Source of the DNA: Lycocorax pyrrhopterus obiensis
Taxonomy: Eukaryota > Chordata > Aves > Passeriformes > Paradisaeidae
Assembly (NCBI GenBank): GCA_014706295.1
Contig: JACSVZ010000007.1
Coordinates: forward strand, 55,752,975 to 55,816,974
Length of the DNA stretch: 64,000 nt
Direction of reading: 5' to 3'
The translations under genes and the position numbers were made by a program. The notes beneath the pieces were generated by a model. It did no database searches, was not told the DNA's origin, and saw nothing but the letters and a program-made list of their open reading frames with translations. Within the stretch, counting starts at the first letter, position 1; every line of letters starts with the position of its first letter. Of this stretch, positions 13,833 to 25,180 are shown one piece after another.

Positions 13833-15290
13833 CATAAGCTGAAATCCTGGCTGTTATCCTGAATCCAGCAAGGTGAATCTGCTTTTATCCGTGTGTGATT
13901 GTGCCTTTCCTCACTGCACAAACAAGTTTTAACTCTGTCATTTGCTTCATTCCCCAAACAGCACAGAAAAAAATGTTTATTTATTGGTCTTGTCTCATAC
14001 TGATATGTTAATTATAAGGTTTAGCTGCCAGATTATGTGAATTTGTATAAATTGTGTAGAAAGGTTATGAGGAGAAAAGAAGAAAGAAGGGAAGGAAAAT
14101 GCCATTGTTTCAATGCTGCTGCATTTTCAATATGAGCAGTATTTTACCTGGTAAATGACTGTCTATTATGAACTGTGCTACATAAGTTTTTCCCCTCCTA
14201 GTACCCGTTCAACAAATTAAATATCTTGCTGTGGGTTAAATGCAATGTCAGATCATGCTCTCTCTCAAGAGAAACATATAAATGGGCGGTTATTTCACAG
14301 GAAAAAAATGATTCACATTCCCAGGCCATTAGGGAAATACCAGCAAAAGTTATGTGGTATAAAAAATATAGGAGCTGGGTTTGCAAGCCAGTGTTCAATC
14401 ACTGTAGCCTTGAACAGCAGGTTAAAGTCAGGGAGGGCAGTAAATCCAGCCATGGCTCTTTAACCAGTAGAGCCAGAAGCATGGATCTTGTGCCAAAAAA
14501 AATAATTTAAAGGGTAGGAAATTAATTTCCAAAGCTTATTCAGAGATAAATAGGAAAAAAACTGACGAGATGTAGAGGTTCCAGCCCTCATAGGCTGACA
14601 GGTATGGATGTGGCTCTGAACAGGCTCTGGGATCTGTGGGTGTGAGGCAGGACCCAGGCACAGTGCTGAGCAGGCTGGCCATCAGTCAGCACAGCACCCT
14701 GACGTGGCTCTGGCCCCACACACCTGCAGGATTCTGGGCAGGCAGTCCAGGGGAGAGAGGATTTTTGAAAGAGTAAATGGCTTCCATTCCCAAATCAATG
14801 CTTTGCTGAGGTATGTGAATTAGCAACATGAAGCCTTCTTCCTCTGTGAATAAAACCTCTAAGCTGAGAAAGAGAAGATAATAGGGAGAAAGAAGAGTAA
14901 AGCAAATTTTAGCCCATTAGAATAGCTGAGCCACACGTATTCCTGAGTCTCTTGCTGTAGGCAAAGCTTTAAGTTAGCTCTTCCTCTCTTTTTCTTTGTG
15001 AGGACTTGCAGCTTCCTGTCGTATACAGCACAACACTGTTAAGTTTTGTTAGAAAAAGGCCATTAATCTTGTCTGATCTTAAATTTCAGAACAAAAGTAC
15101 ACCCTTGCTTGCACTCACCTTTCACTTTCTCCTGCAAGGTGATGTACAGCTTGGGGATCAATACAGGAGGGGTATAAAAGAGTATTTACCCATAAAGAGC
15201 AATTGTAAAAACAAACACAGGAGGAAAGGAGATGGATAGCTGCTTTCCTATCACTGGATTATGTATTTACCCCACAGACACCGCTGAAGA
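13833..15290. other. Intergenic, nothing recognised
   Basis: This AT-rich spacer between two CR1 copies contains short purine-rich runs ('agaagaaagaagggaagga' near 14077). I see no exon, repeat family or structured element. Confidence 0.45.
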
Positions 15291-15475
15291 CCATCCTGTC
15301 CAAGCCCCTTGGTCAGAGCCCAGTCAGTGAGAACAGGGTGCTCCAGGCCCATCTTCAGCCATGTCTTCAAAACTTCCAAGGGTGGAGACTCTGTGACCTC
15401 ATTGTTCCAAAGTTTGACTGCCCTCTTAGGAACACAGTCCTGAAAACTACCTCCTGAATCACCATATCTGGTTCC
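15291..15475 (-). mobile_element. Old CR1 LINE fragment
   Basis: Read on the plus strand, this is the reverse of a CR1 segment: 'gtccaagccccttggtcaga' is followed by a 'gctccaggcccatcttcagcc' block, 'ggtggagactctgtgacctc', and a segment close to 'ttgactgccctc'. The order matches inverted CR1. Divergence is clearly higher than in the 13.6 kb copy, which suggests an older subfamily. Both ends are ragged. Confidence 0.65.
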
Positions 15476-17417
15476 TACATCATGTAAGATCCCTCGTCAA
15501 CTGGTACAAATCCAGTTTGGCTCTGGACAACTCTATTTTTATTACCAAGCAGTTCTACTTCTTCTGAAGGCAAGAAATCCTCCTGCTGTTTCCAAGTTGA
15601 GTGTATTCTTAGCCCATTTACTCAGTGTGCCAGCACTTCTGCTGGTTCCTCCCAGGTGACGATCATAATTTATCATCATAATCTTTGACAATAAAGGCCT
15701 AAAGTTTTTGTTTGTAATTAGTTCCACATTTTTGCAGGTCTACTTTGGTTCGAGTGTTGGTTGGTGGTTTTCTTCAGTTTTCTTTTTTTAATGAAATATT
15801 TCCGTTTTACCCCTGGCAGCTACAGCAGTATTGGAACTACTCTGCAGTAAGTCTGAATACAGGTGCTAAGCATGAATGAAGGCCTCTAAGAAGAAAAAAG
15901 TCTATTTATGTAGCTAAACCTCACCAAAAGAAGCAAGCTCAGTTCTAGCTTCATAAGTGTATACACAGAAAATAGAACTCTTTCTCTGGCAATACTTGGA
16001 AAATCCTGCAAACCTGCTGCTGGAAGCAATGCACAGTCTGAACAGACACAAAGCCAGGCTGCAGTAGCTGTCAAACACCAGCAAGGGGAGATGAGGCTGC
16101 TCCAAAGCACTTTCTTACTCCTTTCCAACCACTGACAAGGTCAGGGTTTGTTTGCTTCTTTTCCTCTCCAAAAAGAAAGCCTATGCTTTGGACAAGGACT
16201 CCCTCTTGCACAGGCACTTGACAGCAGTTTAATTGTAGTTAATAAACAATGAGAGTTAAGTTCTGTTTTCTGTATTTCTGGGTTCCCAGTTCTCTCCCTA
16301 AGTGGAAAGCTTGTCAGATCTCACGTTGGGAGGGTGGCAGTCAGACGGCGTCTCCCCAGACATCCCCAGCACCCCATGCACCCACCGACAGAGGAGAGGT
16401 GCTGTTGCTCCTGCATGCTGGAGGTGTTCCTAGTGCACACAGTGGGACAGGGGGTCACACATCTCAAATTCTTCTCTCCAAGTGATGCAGGGCCTTGGGG
16501 CACCTGTGCAGCCACACACAGCAGTGTGGGGCTGTGCCACCAAGATGCTGCCCCTCCACAGAAGCAGCTGACTGGACACCCCCAGTGACAGAGCAGACAC
16601 AGGCCCAGCCCCTGGCCCCACACCTCCACAGCCTGGCCAGGAGTGCAGGAGAGGTACAGCAGGTCCACAATCCCTACCCTGACCAGTGCAAAGCCCAGTC
16701 CCTCATGCCCCTGAGTAAGGGAATGAGACAAGCACAGGCAAAAAAATACCCTGTGAAACCTTTGTAACGTGGCAGGGGCTTCCTTGTGCCAAGCACCACC
16801 AAAGATGTGATGGAGTTATGAGTCACTCTCCATGCTGAGGCACACTGCTGAGCAAACCAGGTGAAAAAAGACTTCACCTGCTACTGATGCACCTTCTCGT
16901 TATTTCTGACTGACATGAAGGCACAGAGGCCAAAACATCTCACTGGTTCAGCCTAGTCACAATCCACACTGCTCTGCATCATCCAACTCTGATACCACAA
17001 AACCAGGATTGTGACCCCTCTATAGAGTTTATTCTGCAATAGTTGACTAATTCCTTCAATATTTTCACCTTCAATGGTCACATATAAGATCATGCAGGCA
17101 AAAGAGTGGTCTGAATGGCTTGAGGACAGCCACACAGGAGGCTGGAAGCAGCACAAATTCTTAAACAGAGTCTCAACTTTTATGTGCTAATCAAAGAATC
17201 CATCTTTGGATCAATCCTTTATATCAGAGTTGCACTGCAAAAATATTGAATTCCATGTCAGCTTCCACAGCCTTCGTTGTTTGATCAGCACTGATTGTGC
17301 GCATCACTGAAAGACAAAAAAAAATAAATCAGTCAATGCTGTATCTTTCTTCCCTTTTTCACAATGGCATCACTTCATCTTCCCCTCAATGCTTTCAGAT
17401 GTCTCATAACAACTGCT
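15476..17417. other. Intergenic, nothing recognised
   Basis: The section at 16320-16680 is relatively GC-rich and open in several frames on both strands, which is what base composition alone gives. No protein family is recognisable, and no splice pair fits a conserved reading frame. Confidence 0.4.
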
Positions 17418-17515
17418 TGTGAGCATCTCATAATCTTTAACACACGTTTTACAATAGGCCAGTGAGGTGAGACTATATTATTATTCCCATTAGAAGACCA
17501 AGCACAAGAAACAAA
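17418..17515 (+). repeat. Degraded MIR/L2/L3-like relic
   Basis: The order 'catctcataatctttaaca', 'gtgaggtgagactatattat', 'tattcccatt' and 'agcacaagaaacaaag' follows the familiar ancient-SINE/LINE pattern: low count of TTTAA, then 'gtgaggtaggtattattatccccatt', then 'ggaaactgaggcacagag'. It is strongly diverged. Assignment to MIR versus L3 is not possible by eye. Confidence 0.5.
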
Positions 17516-20500
17516 GTTTTTTATCCATCAAAGCCATTAAAAACTCATAAACCCTGGCAGCTAATTCCCAGAGATGGCAAATAAAACACCATCAACAAAG
17601 GGACATCAGTGGGACTTACTTTCTCAAGCAGGAGTCAGGGGTCTGAGCACACTTGTAGCTGTAGATGGACACAACTTCTCCAGGCCTCAGCATGAAGTCT
17701 CTGTGGGAGCCAAGACACAGCACAATGTCAAGCTCCAGGTCAGTGTCTTGTCCCCCTAATCATCTTCAGAAGGCAGGGTTAGCAAAATGCTCCAGTGTGG
17801 AGGAGAGGGGATATGGAACTTACTCTACTTCTGGAGACACTCAGAACTGGAGCAGCATGAATATTGCCAGTGATTTTATCAAAGACTGATGATCTCTTTT
17901 TGCCCAGTTATCATTTTTGCTTGTGTGAAATTTTGGGGAAACAGAGGAAATTTCAGAATTGTCAGCATTTGTCCCCATTATTTTAAAGAGTCTCTTCCCA
18001 TTCTTCCCAGAGCCTTACATTGCCAGGCTACAGTTGCCATGTTCCCACCTTGCCTCTCTTCTGAGACCATTTGGTTTTAAGAGTGAAGCAATGTCCAGGC
18101 TGAGCAGCAGGGGCGGGGCGCAGGGGACAGGGAGCAGGTTCAGTGGGTCAAACCTGAAACAGGAGTCCAGCTCCTCATTCCTATAAATGAAAGGCAGCAG
18201 AGTGCCCGTCTAATGGGACACCAGAGCTACCTTAACCTGCAGGCAGGAACTGCTGTCATGGTTTGCATACTGTGGCGTGGCAGAGTAGCCTGGTGTCTGT
18301 CTCAATTATTTGTCTGGCATCCATTGTAGCAGTAACTGAGAAGCCTCATGATCTTTCATGTGTTTGTCCATATATCAGCCAGGTCAAGAGGTTTAACTAT
18401 GCCCTGTTTCATGGGAAGGAGCAGAAAGGATAAAAGATATTGAGAGTATGTCCCCAGCAATTGATTCAACACACAAGCAAGTTTGAATTTTCTAAATCAG
18501 ACACTTATAACTGTAGTTTCAGCGGTGAACTATTTTGTTTATTGAAAGCCTACCCAGTACTCCAGGTGGAAAATACATTAAGATTTATGCTTGGATGTAA
18601 TGCCAGTAATGCGAGAAGCATGGAAATATCTTAGTTGGATAGGCATTGGAAGAGTCTCCTTTCCAGCAGGCATGTGATTAGTACAGCCCATTCTGCTATG
18701 GCCACCCAAACCAGATTAAATCTGTTTACACAACCCTAATCCACCTCTGGCTGAATGGAGGCAGTAGCTTGCCCAGGACAGAAGTAAAATTTTCAATAAA
18801 TTGGAGAATAGTTCTCAAAGCTTCCAAAATACCTGGACATCTCTTGCACCTCAGAAGAACTAGACAAACTCCTATCCATTTCCAGTTGGAGATAAGAAGT
18901 CCAAAACTGTTGTGTCAGATGTTTTGAATTTTCCTTGCTGAATGAAGGCTGATTTTTAGTGATTAAATATTTACTAGATTTCCCATCCAGATCGCACATC
19001 TGGCCTGAACATTTCCCTTGAAGCTAACCTTGAATGACACAAAAATACTTAGGTCTCTTTGACCGAGCTATATTGTTTAAGGTGATAAAATGTGAGCAAA
19101 AACTTAATGGGCTGGTTGGTTACATGAATATTCCTCCCTGAAGTATTATGGTGACATTTCTTCTCTTAGTGCCTCAGTGATTTTGCTGGAGGTGTTGAGT
19201 ATTGTCTTATGCATTAATTTGATATTTGAGGGGGGGAAAGAAATGTTAAAAAAAGAAATCAATTTCCCATTCAGGCCTTCCTGCAGCAGCCTTACCTACT
19301 CTGAGGACTCTACAATGTGCTGAGAAAAAACCATTTTGTGGGAGTCTCCGGTTAAAATACAGTCAGCACTCCAGTGGATTTCTAAAAGTTCTGTGAGGAA
19401 CAAAACAAATGATAAATAGGTATAGCAAAGTTCTGGATGTATTTTCCAAGACCAGAGCTAGTCAATTCTGCACAGATAAGATACAAGCAGCTCACCAAGT
19501 TGTTGCATGTATAGAATCCAACCCTAATTAACACTGTGTGTGTGAACTTTGAATTGCTGAAAAAACATGCATTGTTAATTTAATAAATCTTCATTAACGT
19601 GGCGGGTAGCAGTGACCACCACAAGAACCATTACAAATTGACCCTTTTCAAATCCTCATAATCCTGCACTGGAGAGATGCACCTAATTGGGCTCATTAAA
19701 AGTAAACATTGATTGGCAGGACCACTGGGATCCTTAAAAGGGCTGTGCAGTTGTAAAGAATCACTGCATTCCTGATCTCCAGAGCAGCAGACATTGTTTG
19801 TTGCTTCTGGTCCACAAAAACAGTGGGAAAACTGCTGGCAGCAAGTAGTGCAAAAGGCAGCAAGGAGGGGTGTGGGGTTACATTTGCAGGTGAAAGGCCT
19901 TAAATATTACCACACTCCTGTCACTTTAACCTCCAGGTGACTGGTGGGGAACGTAGACCACAAAAAAATGTGGGGATAAGGGAATTAAGGACTTCTGAAC
20001 TGTGATTTACTATTGTTAAGACTTTGGGGCTGTTTCTCCAACATTTTATGTTTTGTAAGTCATTAGCAACTGCAAAATGAGTGTAGGAAAACATGGGCAA
20101 ATCAATAGTGTATTACACAGGCATCAGTAATTACATAGCAGTGGGGAATTGGGCCTTGGGACTTTTCAATTATTTTCTGTTGCAAATGATGTACAGGCAC
20201 CATTTGGGAAATCATGTTTTGGTCAAACACTACACATTTGCTCAGTGTGAGTCAGTGTTACGGAGGTAATCAAATAATATGAATCTTTCTGGGCTAAAAA
20301 AATCTATCAATCTCTAAGCCTCCATTTCTGAGTCAAAGCCAAAAAAAATGCTATTGGCTTATTACATAGCCTGAACGTCATCTGGCTGGAAAGCTCAAGT
20401 CATTGTGAGTGTTCAGACATAGCTCTGGACATCCAATTCACTGCACACTTTTCAGTGTGTAGTTTGCCTGCTTTTAAAGTCGGTCTCCAACCCTTTCTTC

Positions 20501-20717
20501 CACAGAACATGTGAACTTAATTAATCGTTCTGTATCCTAGAGCTACACAGACGTATGTGCACTTCAGTGACATCTAAAAAACCTGCTGCACATCAGGGGC
20601 ACTCTGGTAGCAGTTTAAAATAAGTGTTCCTAACTTGCGAAGAAAGGACAATAGTGTGACCTAGTGTGGATCTCTCAGAGCAGCATCCAGAAGGAGAGTG
20701 ACATTTCACATGGGTAG
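17516..20717. other. Intergenic with one G-rich motif
   Basis: No gene is recognised. A GC-box and G-quadruplex-like motif lies at 18110-18132 (listed separately). Positions 19550-19760 are AT-rich with several TAATTA/ATTAA homeodomain-type cores and few chance ORFs. That is the look of a conserved noncoding element, but conservation cannot be judged from one sequence. Confidence 0.4.
18110..18132 (+). promoter_or_regulatory. GC-box / G-quadruplex-type motif
   Basis: Four G-runs stand in close order: GGGG, C, GGGG, CGCA, GGGG, ACA, GGG. Loops are 1, 4 and 3 nt, which satisfies the usual G3+N1-7 quadruplex rule. The first part reads GGGGCGGGGC, a strong Sp1-type GC box. It is isolated in otherwise AT-rich intergenic DNA, and no exon is recognised nearby. 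Confidence 0.4.
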
Positions 20718-20995
20718 ATAGTGATAGGACAAGGGAAAACAGTTTTAAACTAAAAGAGGAGAGATTTAGGTCAGATGCTAGGAAGAAGTGTTTACTGTGA
20801 GGGGGGTGAGACCATGGCACAGGTTCCCCAGAGAAGTTTGGGATGTTCCATCCTTGGAAGTGTTCAAGGCCAGGCTGGATGGGGCTTTGAACAAGCTAGT
20901 CTGGGTAGAAGGTGTCCCTGACCATGGCAGAGAGATTGGAATCAGATGGTCTTTAAAGCCTCTTACAACCCACACCTTTCTTTGATTCTATGATA
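20718..20995 (+). mobile_element. CR1 LINE, 5'-truncated
   Basis: This is a 3' CR1 fragment starting near the end of ORF2 ('gtgataggacaagggaaaac'). It contains 'ccttggaagtgttcaaggcc' and 'aggctggatggggctttgaac', and it ends in 'tttgattctatgat', the typical CR1 tail. Frame-breaking changes are present relative to the family pattern. It lacks the reverse transcriptase core and is inactive. Confidence 0.92.
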
Positions 20996-23900
20996 AATTG
21001 GATCCCACCCATTTGCCACGATCAGTGTGAGCACACGAGCCCCAGGTTACTCTGCTGATGTGCAGTCACTTGCTCAACTGCCAGAGTTGCATGGCTTGTC
21101 TGAGCCCCTCTCATCATCTACTGCCCTTAGTTTCCTGTACCAAAAATCTCTTGGGTGGCTAGGAGGTTGCCCCAGTTTGTCCCACTGCTGCTTGTGCTGG
21201 TGTCACACAGGTGCACGAAGCCCAGATGCAGAGAATTCCTGTGCAGGGCCGTAGCAGCTCTGCCTCCTCCAGGACATCAGGCAAATGCTTCTGAGCAGGC
21301 TGAGGTGGAAGCCTGCGAGGCACTTCATGTTTCATTGGAGCTTGACTGCAGAAAGAAGTGGAAGTGTCAAAAAGGATTAGTGTGTCAGTGGTTAAAATGA
21401 TTGTGGCATGAAGGGACTGAGGGCTGCCAAAACCAAAATAACAAGAAAGTGTCTCTGAAGGCACTCCTGATGCATCGCCTTGACAGGTGTGCAGCTCCTC
21501 ACTAACTGCAATGAACAGTGGAGAGCAGGCTCCTCTGCAACAACCTCTCTGGCTTGGGACCAGGAGGAGATTCGGGATGGATCCTGCAGAAATTTTATTC
21601 AAAACCAGCTCACTTGGTCAGATCAGAGACATTTCTGCCACTTCTGCAAGCAAAAGGGTGAACATATGAACACAGAACACATCTTTTGCAGTTTTAGACC
21701 TTATCAGGACCCGAGTGTGGTGGGTATCAGTGACTCAGTGGCCTTCAGCATGAGAATCCAGACTATCCCACTGTTGGAGCATCTGCACTCTCACTGGAAT
21801 ATATCTGGACAGTCACAGATTGCGAGTTTGGACACTTTTGCTGGGAGCTAACAGAGACTCACCACAGGCACTTGCTAGAGGTCAGTATTCCTTGACTCCC
21901 TTAGCTGATGAAGGGGAAGGAAGGTTTTATTCAAAAGACACCCTCAATTCAATTCACCCTCTGAATTCAACCCTTTCCTTCCATGCTTACATAGGGAGCA
22001 CCAGAAAAAGAAATTTCCACTCTGAGCATGCAGAAATGCTCATCAATTCCTGTTCCCTCCAGTTCACCACCCTCGCAAGAATCCTACTTCCATCCAGCAT
22101 CAGCTTCGACCCAGGCTTACCTCTTTTCACTCCTTAGTCTAAGAGCTGTGGAACCATGAGCTGTGTTTGATAGGGACATCTCTGTATCTCTGCTGCATGT
22201 CTGATGTGTGCTGTGCATCCTCCTCTTGTTTTCCATGTCTTTACCTGCCTGGCAGGTGGGCTCTGGACCATTCACCAAGAAAGTGACAGCCTTGAATTCC
22301 AGCTGGGGTGACTCACAGCACTGAGACAAGCACTTTGCGGGAAATGGAAGATAAAACAGCACAAAAAACCCCAAACCAAACCAAAACAAAAAACCCCACA
22401 AAAAGATAAATGCAGTTTGCTATTATGTAACTTCTGTTTCTGCCTGATTTTTTTTGGAGCTGGTTTTCCCAGCAAAAATAGAATGAAACCACGATGTTAG
22501 TTGTGCAGCATAGCCCGTGTAGTGCTTGGACTGCCTGCTGCTTCATATTTATTAATTGAGAAATCCTTGGGCAAATTGCCACTCAAGCCACAGTGTTGAT
22601 AAATTCAGGAGCTGCTGGCACTCCAGCAGCATGCAAAGAAGCTGAACGGGACCGATTACATTGTGCAGCTCTATCTGCTGAAGGTTGATTATATGGTTTG
22701 CTTCCTAATTAAATATCTAAGCATCCGTTTACTGAGGAAAGCGAAATTGAGGAATCGTCATTTACGGCAGCGTTGTGTGGAATAAGAGAGCCAATGTGAA
22801 AATTCCTGGACCACAAAGACATTGTATTGGCCAAGCCCTCTCCAAAAAGCTGGTTGGAGTGCAAATGCAGTTTTGTGTAATGAACATATCCTAAACCTTG
22901 TCACTCACAAGAGTGAGATGAAACTGGGTGTGGAAGAAGCAGTAAAATCAGCTTCTGTCTCAGCTTCTGGTATGGGCTGGGATGGAGCTGTGCTCATAGC
23001 AAGAGCTGCCAAAGCATCATTGTCTACTGGCATATCACAGGGGCTGCCCAGAAAGCAGCAGAGAGACTTTCTGAAATGATGCCTCAGGGGGTCAAAAATC
23101 TCAATTCCAGAAATTACTCCTGAAGGATTGCGTGCAAGAGGCTCACCATTTAGAGGAGGAGAGGCAGGGGGGAGGGAGGGAAAATATCTTCAGCAATGTC
23201 TTTTCTCTTGTTCCCTCACTACTTTGTCACTCCCCCTTGATGCTGAATCAGACATTTACAAGCATATCCAAACATAAAAATTACCATATGGGCTCAGCAG
23301 GATATCTGGGAATGATTTTCCCCTTCACAACTACACATTAGGTCTCATCCTGATCTTTAGCATTTAACAGCATTATTTCTAATGTGAATAATTAAAAATT
23401 AAAGTAAAATGGCACTGCAGTTTCTTCTGTGAAGGAGTTGTGGAAGCTAAAGGATGTTGCCATGAGAATAAATTACTATAAATTAGCCATCAATAACTTT
23501 AAACATGATGATTAGAACACAGGAAAGTCTGGAAAAGGTTTTTGAAGGACTCTGGGCGCAGAGAGTTGCTTCACTGTGTAAAGTCTACCACATTTAGAAA
23601 TGAAATTATATGATATGATTGCCTGTAATAGGGGACTGGATTTAATGCCTACTGCATCTTTTTTCTTCTCAGTCAGCATTTAGCAAGTCTCCAAAATAAT
23701 TTCTTTGTTGTTGATTTTAAGGACTGTCATTTTGAGACAATACCGTCTCCGTTAATGATGTCAATATCCTGTCTGGTCAGACAATGCCAGGGAAGAAAAG
23801 GTCACTAAAAGTTTGAAGACCAGAGCTAAAACAGACTTTTTTTTTTCATTTTCATTTCACTTGGATCAACCTCTGCCTTGTTATTGTTGTTGCTGCTATT

Positions 23901-24944
23901 TTTCAGCTCAGCTCAGCCTGGTATAGTTGATGTAAAAAACATGAGTGAACAATTAATGTAAAAAAAGGCTGAGGAGGACCAAATCACTGATGGTGATCCT
24001 AACAATGATTATTCTGCTTTATGATCTTACTTAAGTCCATGTTTGGCCAAGCTGGGCCAAATCAGCACCTTTCATTGCATTTAACAGAGCTACTTCCATT
24101 TGTAGTTGAGGCCAGGTGAGGATCTACCAGACTGCTTCTCAAAAATCCACCTCTTGCATCAAACATATGACCTTACCTCCATTTTCCTTATAGCCCTTCG
24201 GTAGAAAAGAGGCCACCACATAAACACAGCCCATCATTACAGTGTCTGTGGTACAGCAGATGGTATTTGCAAAAATTAGGGGAATGGTACAAGCAGAATA
24301 CGATTAAGAAAAGGCACAATCAATGCATGGGAAATGCAGACAGTTTAGCCCCAAATTTAGAGGTGGGAAGAATCTGGTACACAACAGAGATGAAAAGAAA
24401 TGACAAAAATAAACAAATTGCATAGTACTGGACTGTTAAATATTATTACCCTACCAGGAACCCAAAGGGAGTAATACTGAGGGTTGGCTATATGTGGATT
24501 TCTGTAAAAAACAGCATACGGTTTAAAGGAGACCATAGTCACATAAAGTTAGTAAGTTTATGTACATAAAGAAAACAGATTCAATAGAGACTTAAGAGCA
24601 AGTTTCTCTAAGAATAAGTAGAGGCACAGAACCACAAATGGTTCAGTAATTCCCCAGGAGCTGGTTGGTGCTGATTGTGCTGTTTAAGCAATGTGTCTTG
24701 TAGGTTACTAATGTGAGCAACAGTCTGCCTGCTGCATGTTAAATTACCAGCCACTGCCAGCCCATTGTTTTATGTGATTCCCCTTCTGAATGCATATATT
24801 TATTCATAAATAGCTGGCTGTTCAGTGAGTCTCCCTCTGCTTTGTGGAACTCACTAAACCGTATATTTCTTCAGACAATTTGCACCAAATATTCCCTGTA
24901 TGAGCTGCTGTGAGCTTCATTCAGTGACCCAACAGTGGGTCACT
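20996..24944. other. Intergenic, nothing recognised
   Basis: It contains an A/C-rich tract at about 22353-22405 (AAACC/AAAAC units) and a purine-rich run at 23150-23185. There are chance ORFs only. Positions 22560-22800 look low in repeat content and could be conserved noncoding DNA, but I cannot test that. Confidence 0.4.
22353..22405. repeat. A/C-rich simple repeat
   Basis: Irregular AAACC and AAAAC units ('aaaccaaaccaaaacaaaaa') form a G-free tract. This kind of simple repeat is common in avian DNA. The reverse strand gives a hydrophobic Phe/Val/Leu-rich open frame that should not be taken as a membrane protein. Confidence 0.65.
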
Positions 24945-25180
24945 ATTTAGATTAGATTTTAGGAAGGAGTTCCTTACTCAAAGGGTGCTGAGGCAGTTGA
25001 ACAGGTTGCCCAGAGAAGCTGTGAATGCCCGAGCCCTGGAAGTGTGTAAGGCCAGGTTGGATGGGGCTTTGAGCAACCTGGAAGGTTCGTGGAAGGGGCC
25101 ACTACCCGTGGTGGGGAGGTAGAAATTATACAGGCTTTAAGGTCTCTTCCAGACCAAGCCCTTCTATGATTCAATGATCT
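24945..25180 (+). mobile_element. CR1 LINE, 5'-truncated
   Basis: This is a CR1 3' fragment: 'agattagattttaggaagga', 'aggttgcccagagaagctgt', 'ggccaggttggatggggctt', then a tail of 'ttctatgattcaatgatc'. It is about 235 bp long and ends in the usual place. It lies in the same orientation as the copies at 13.6 and 20.7 kb. Confidence 0.92.
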
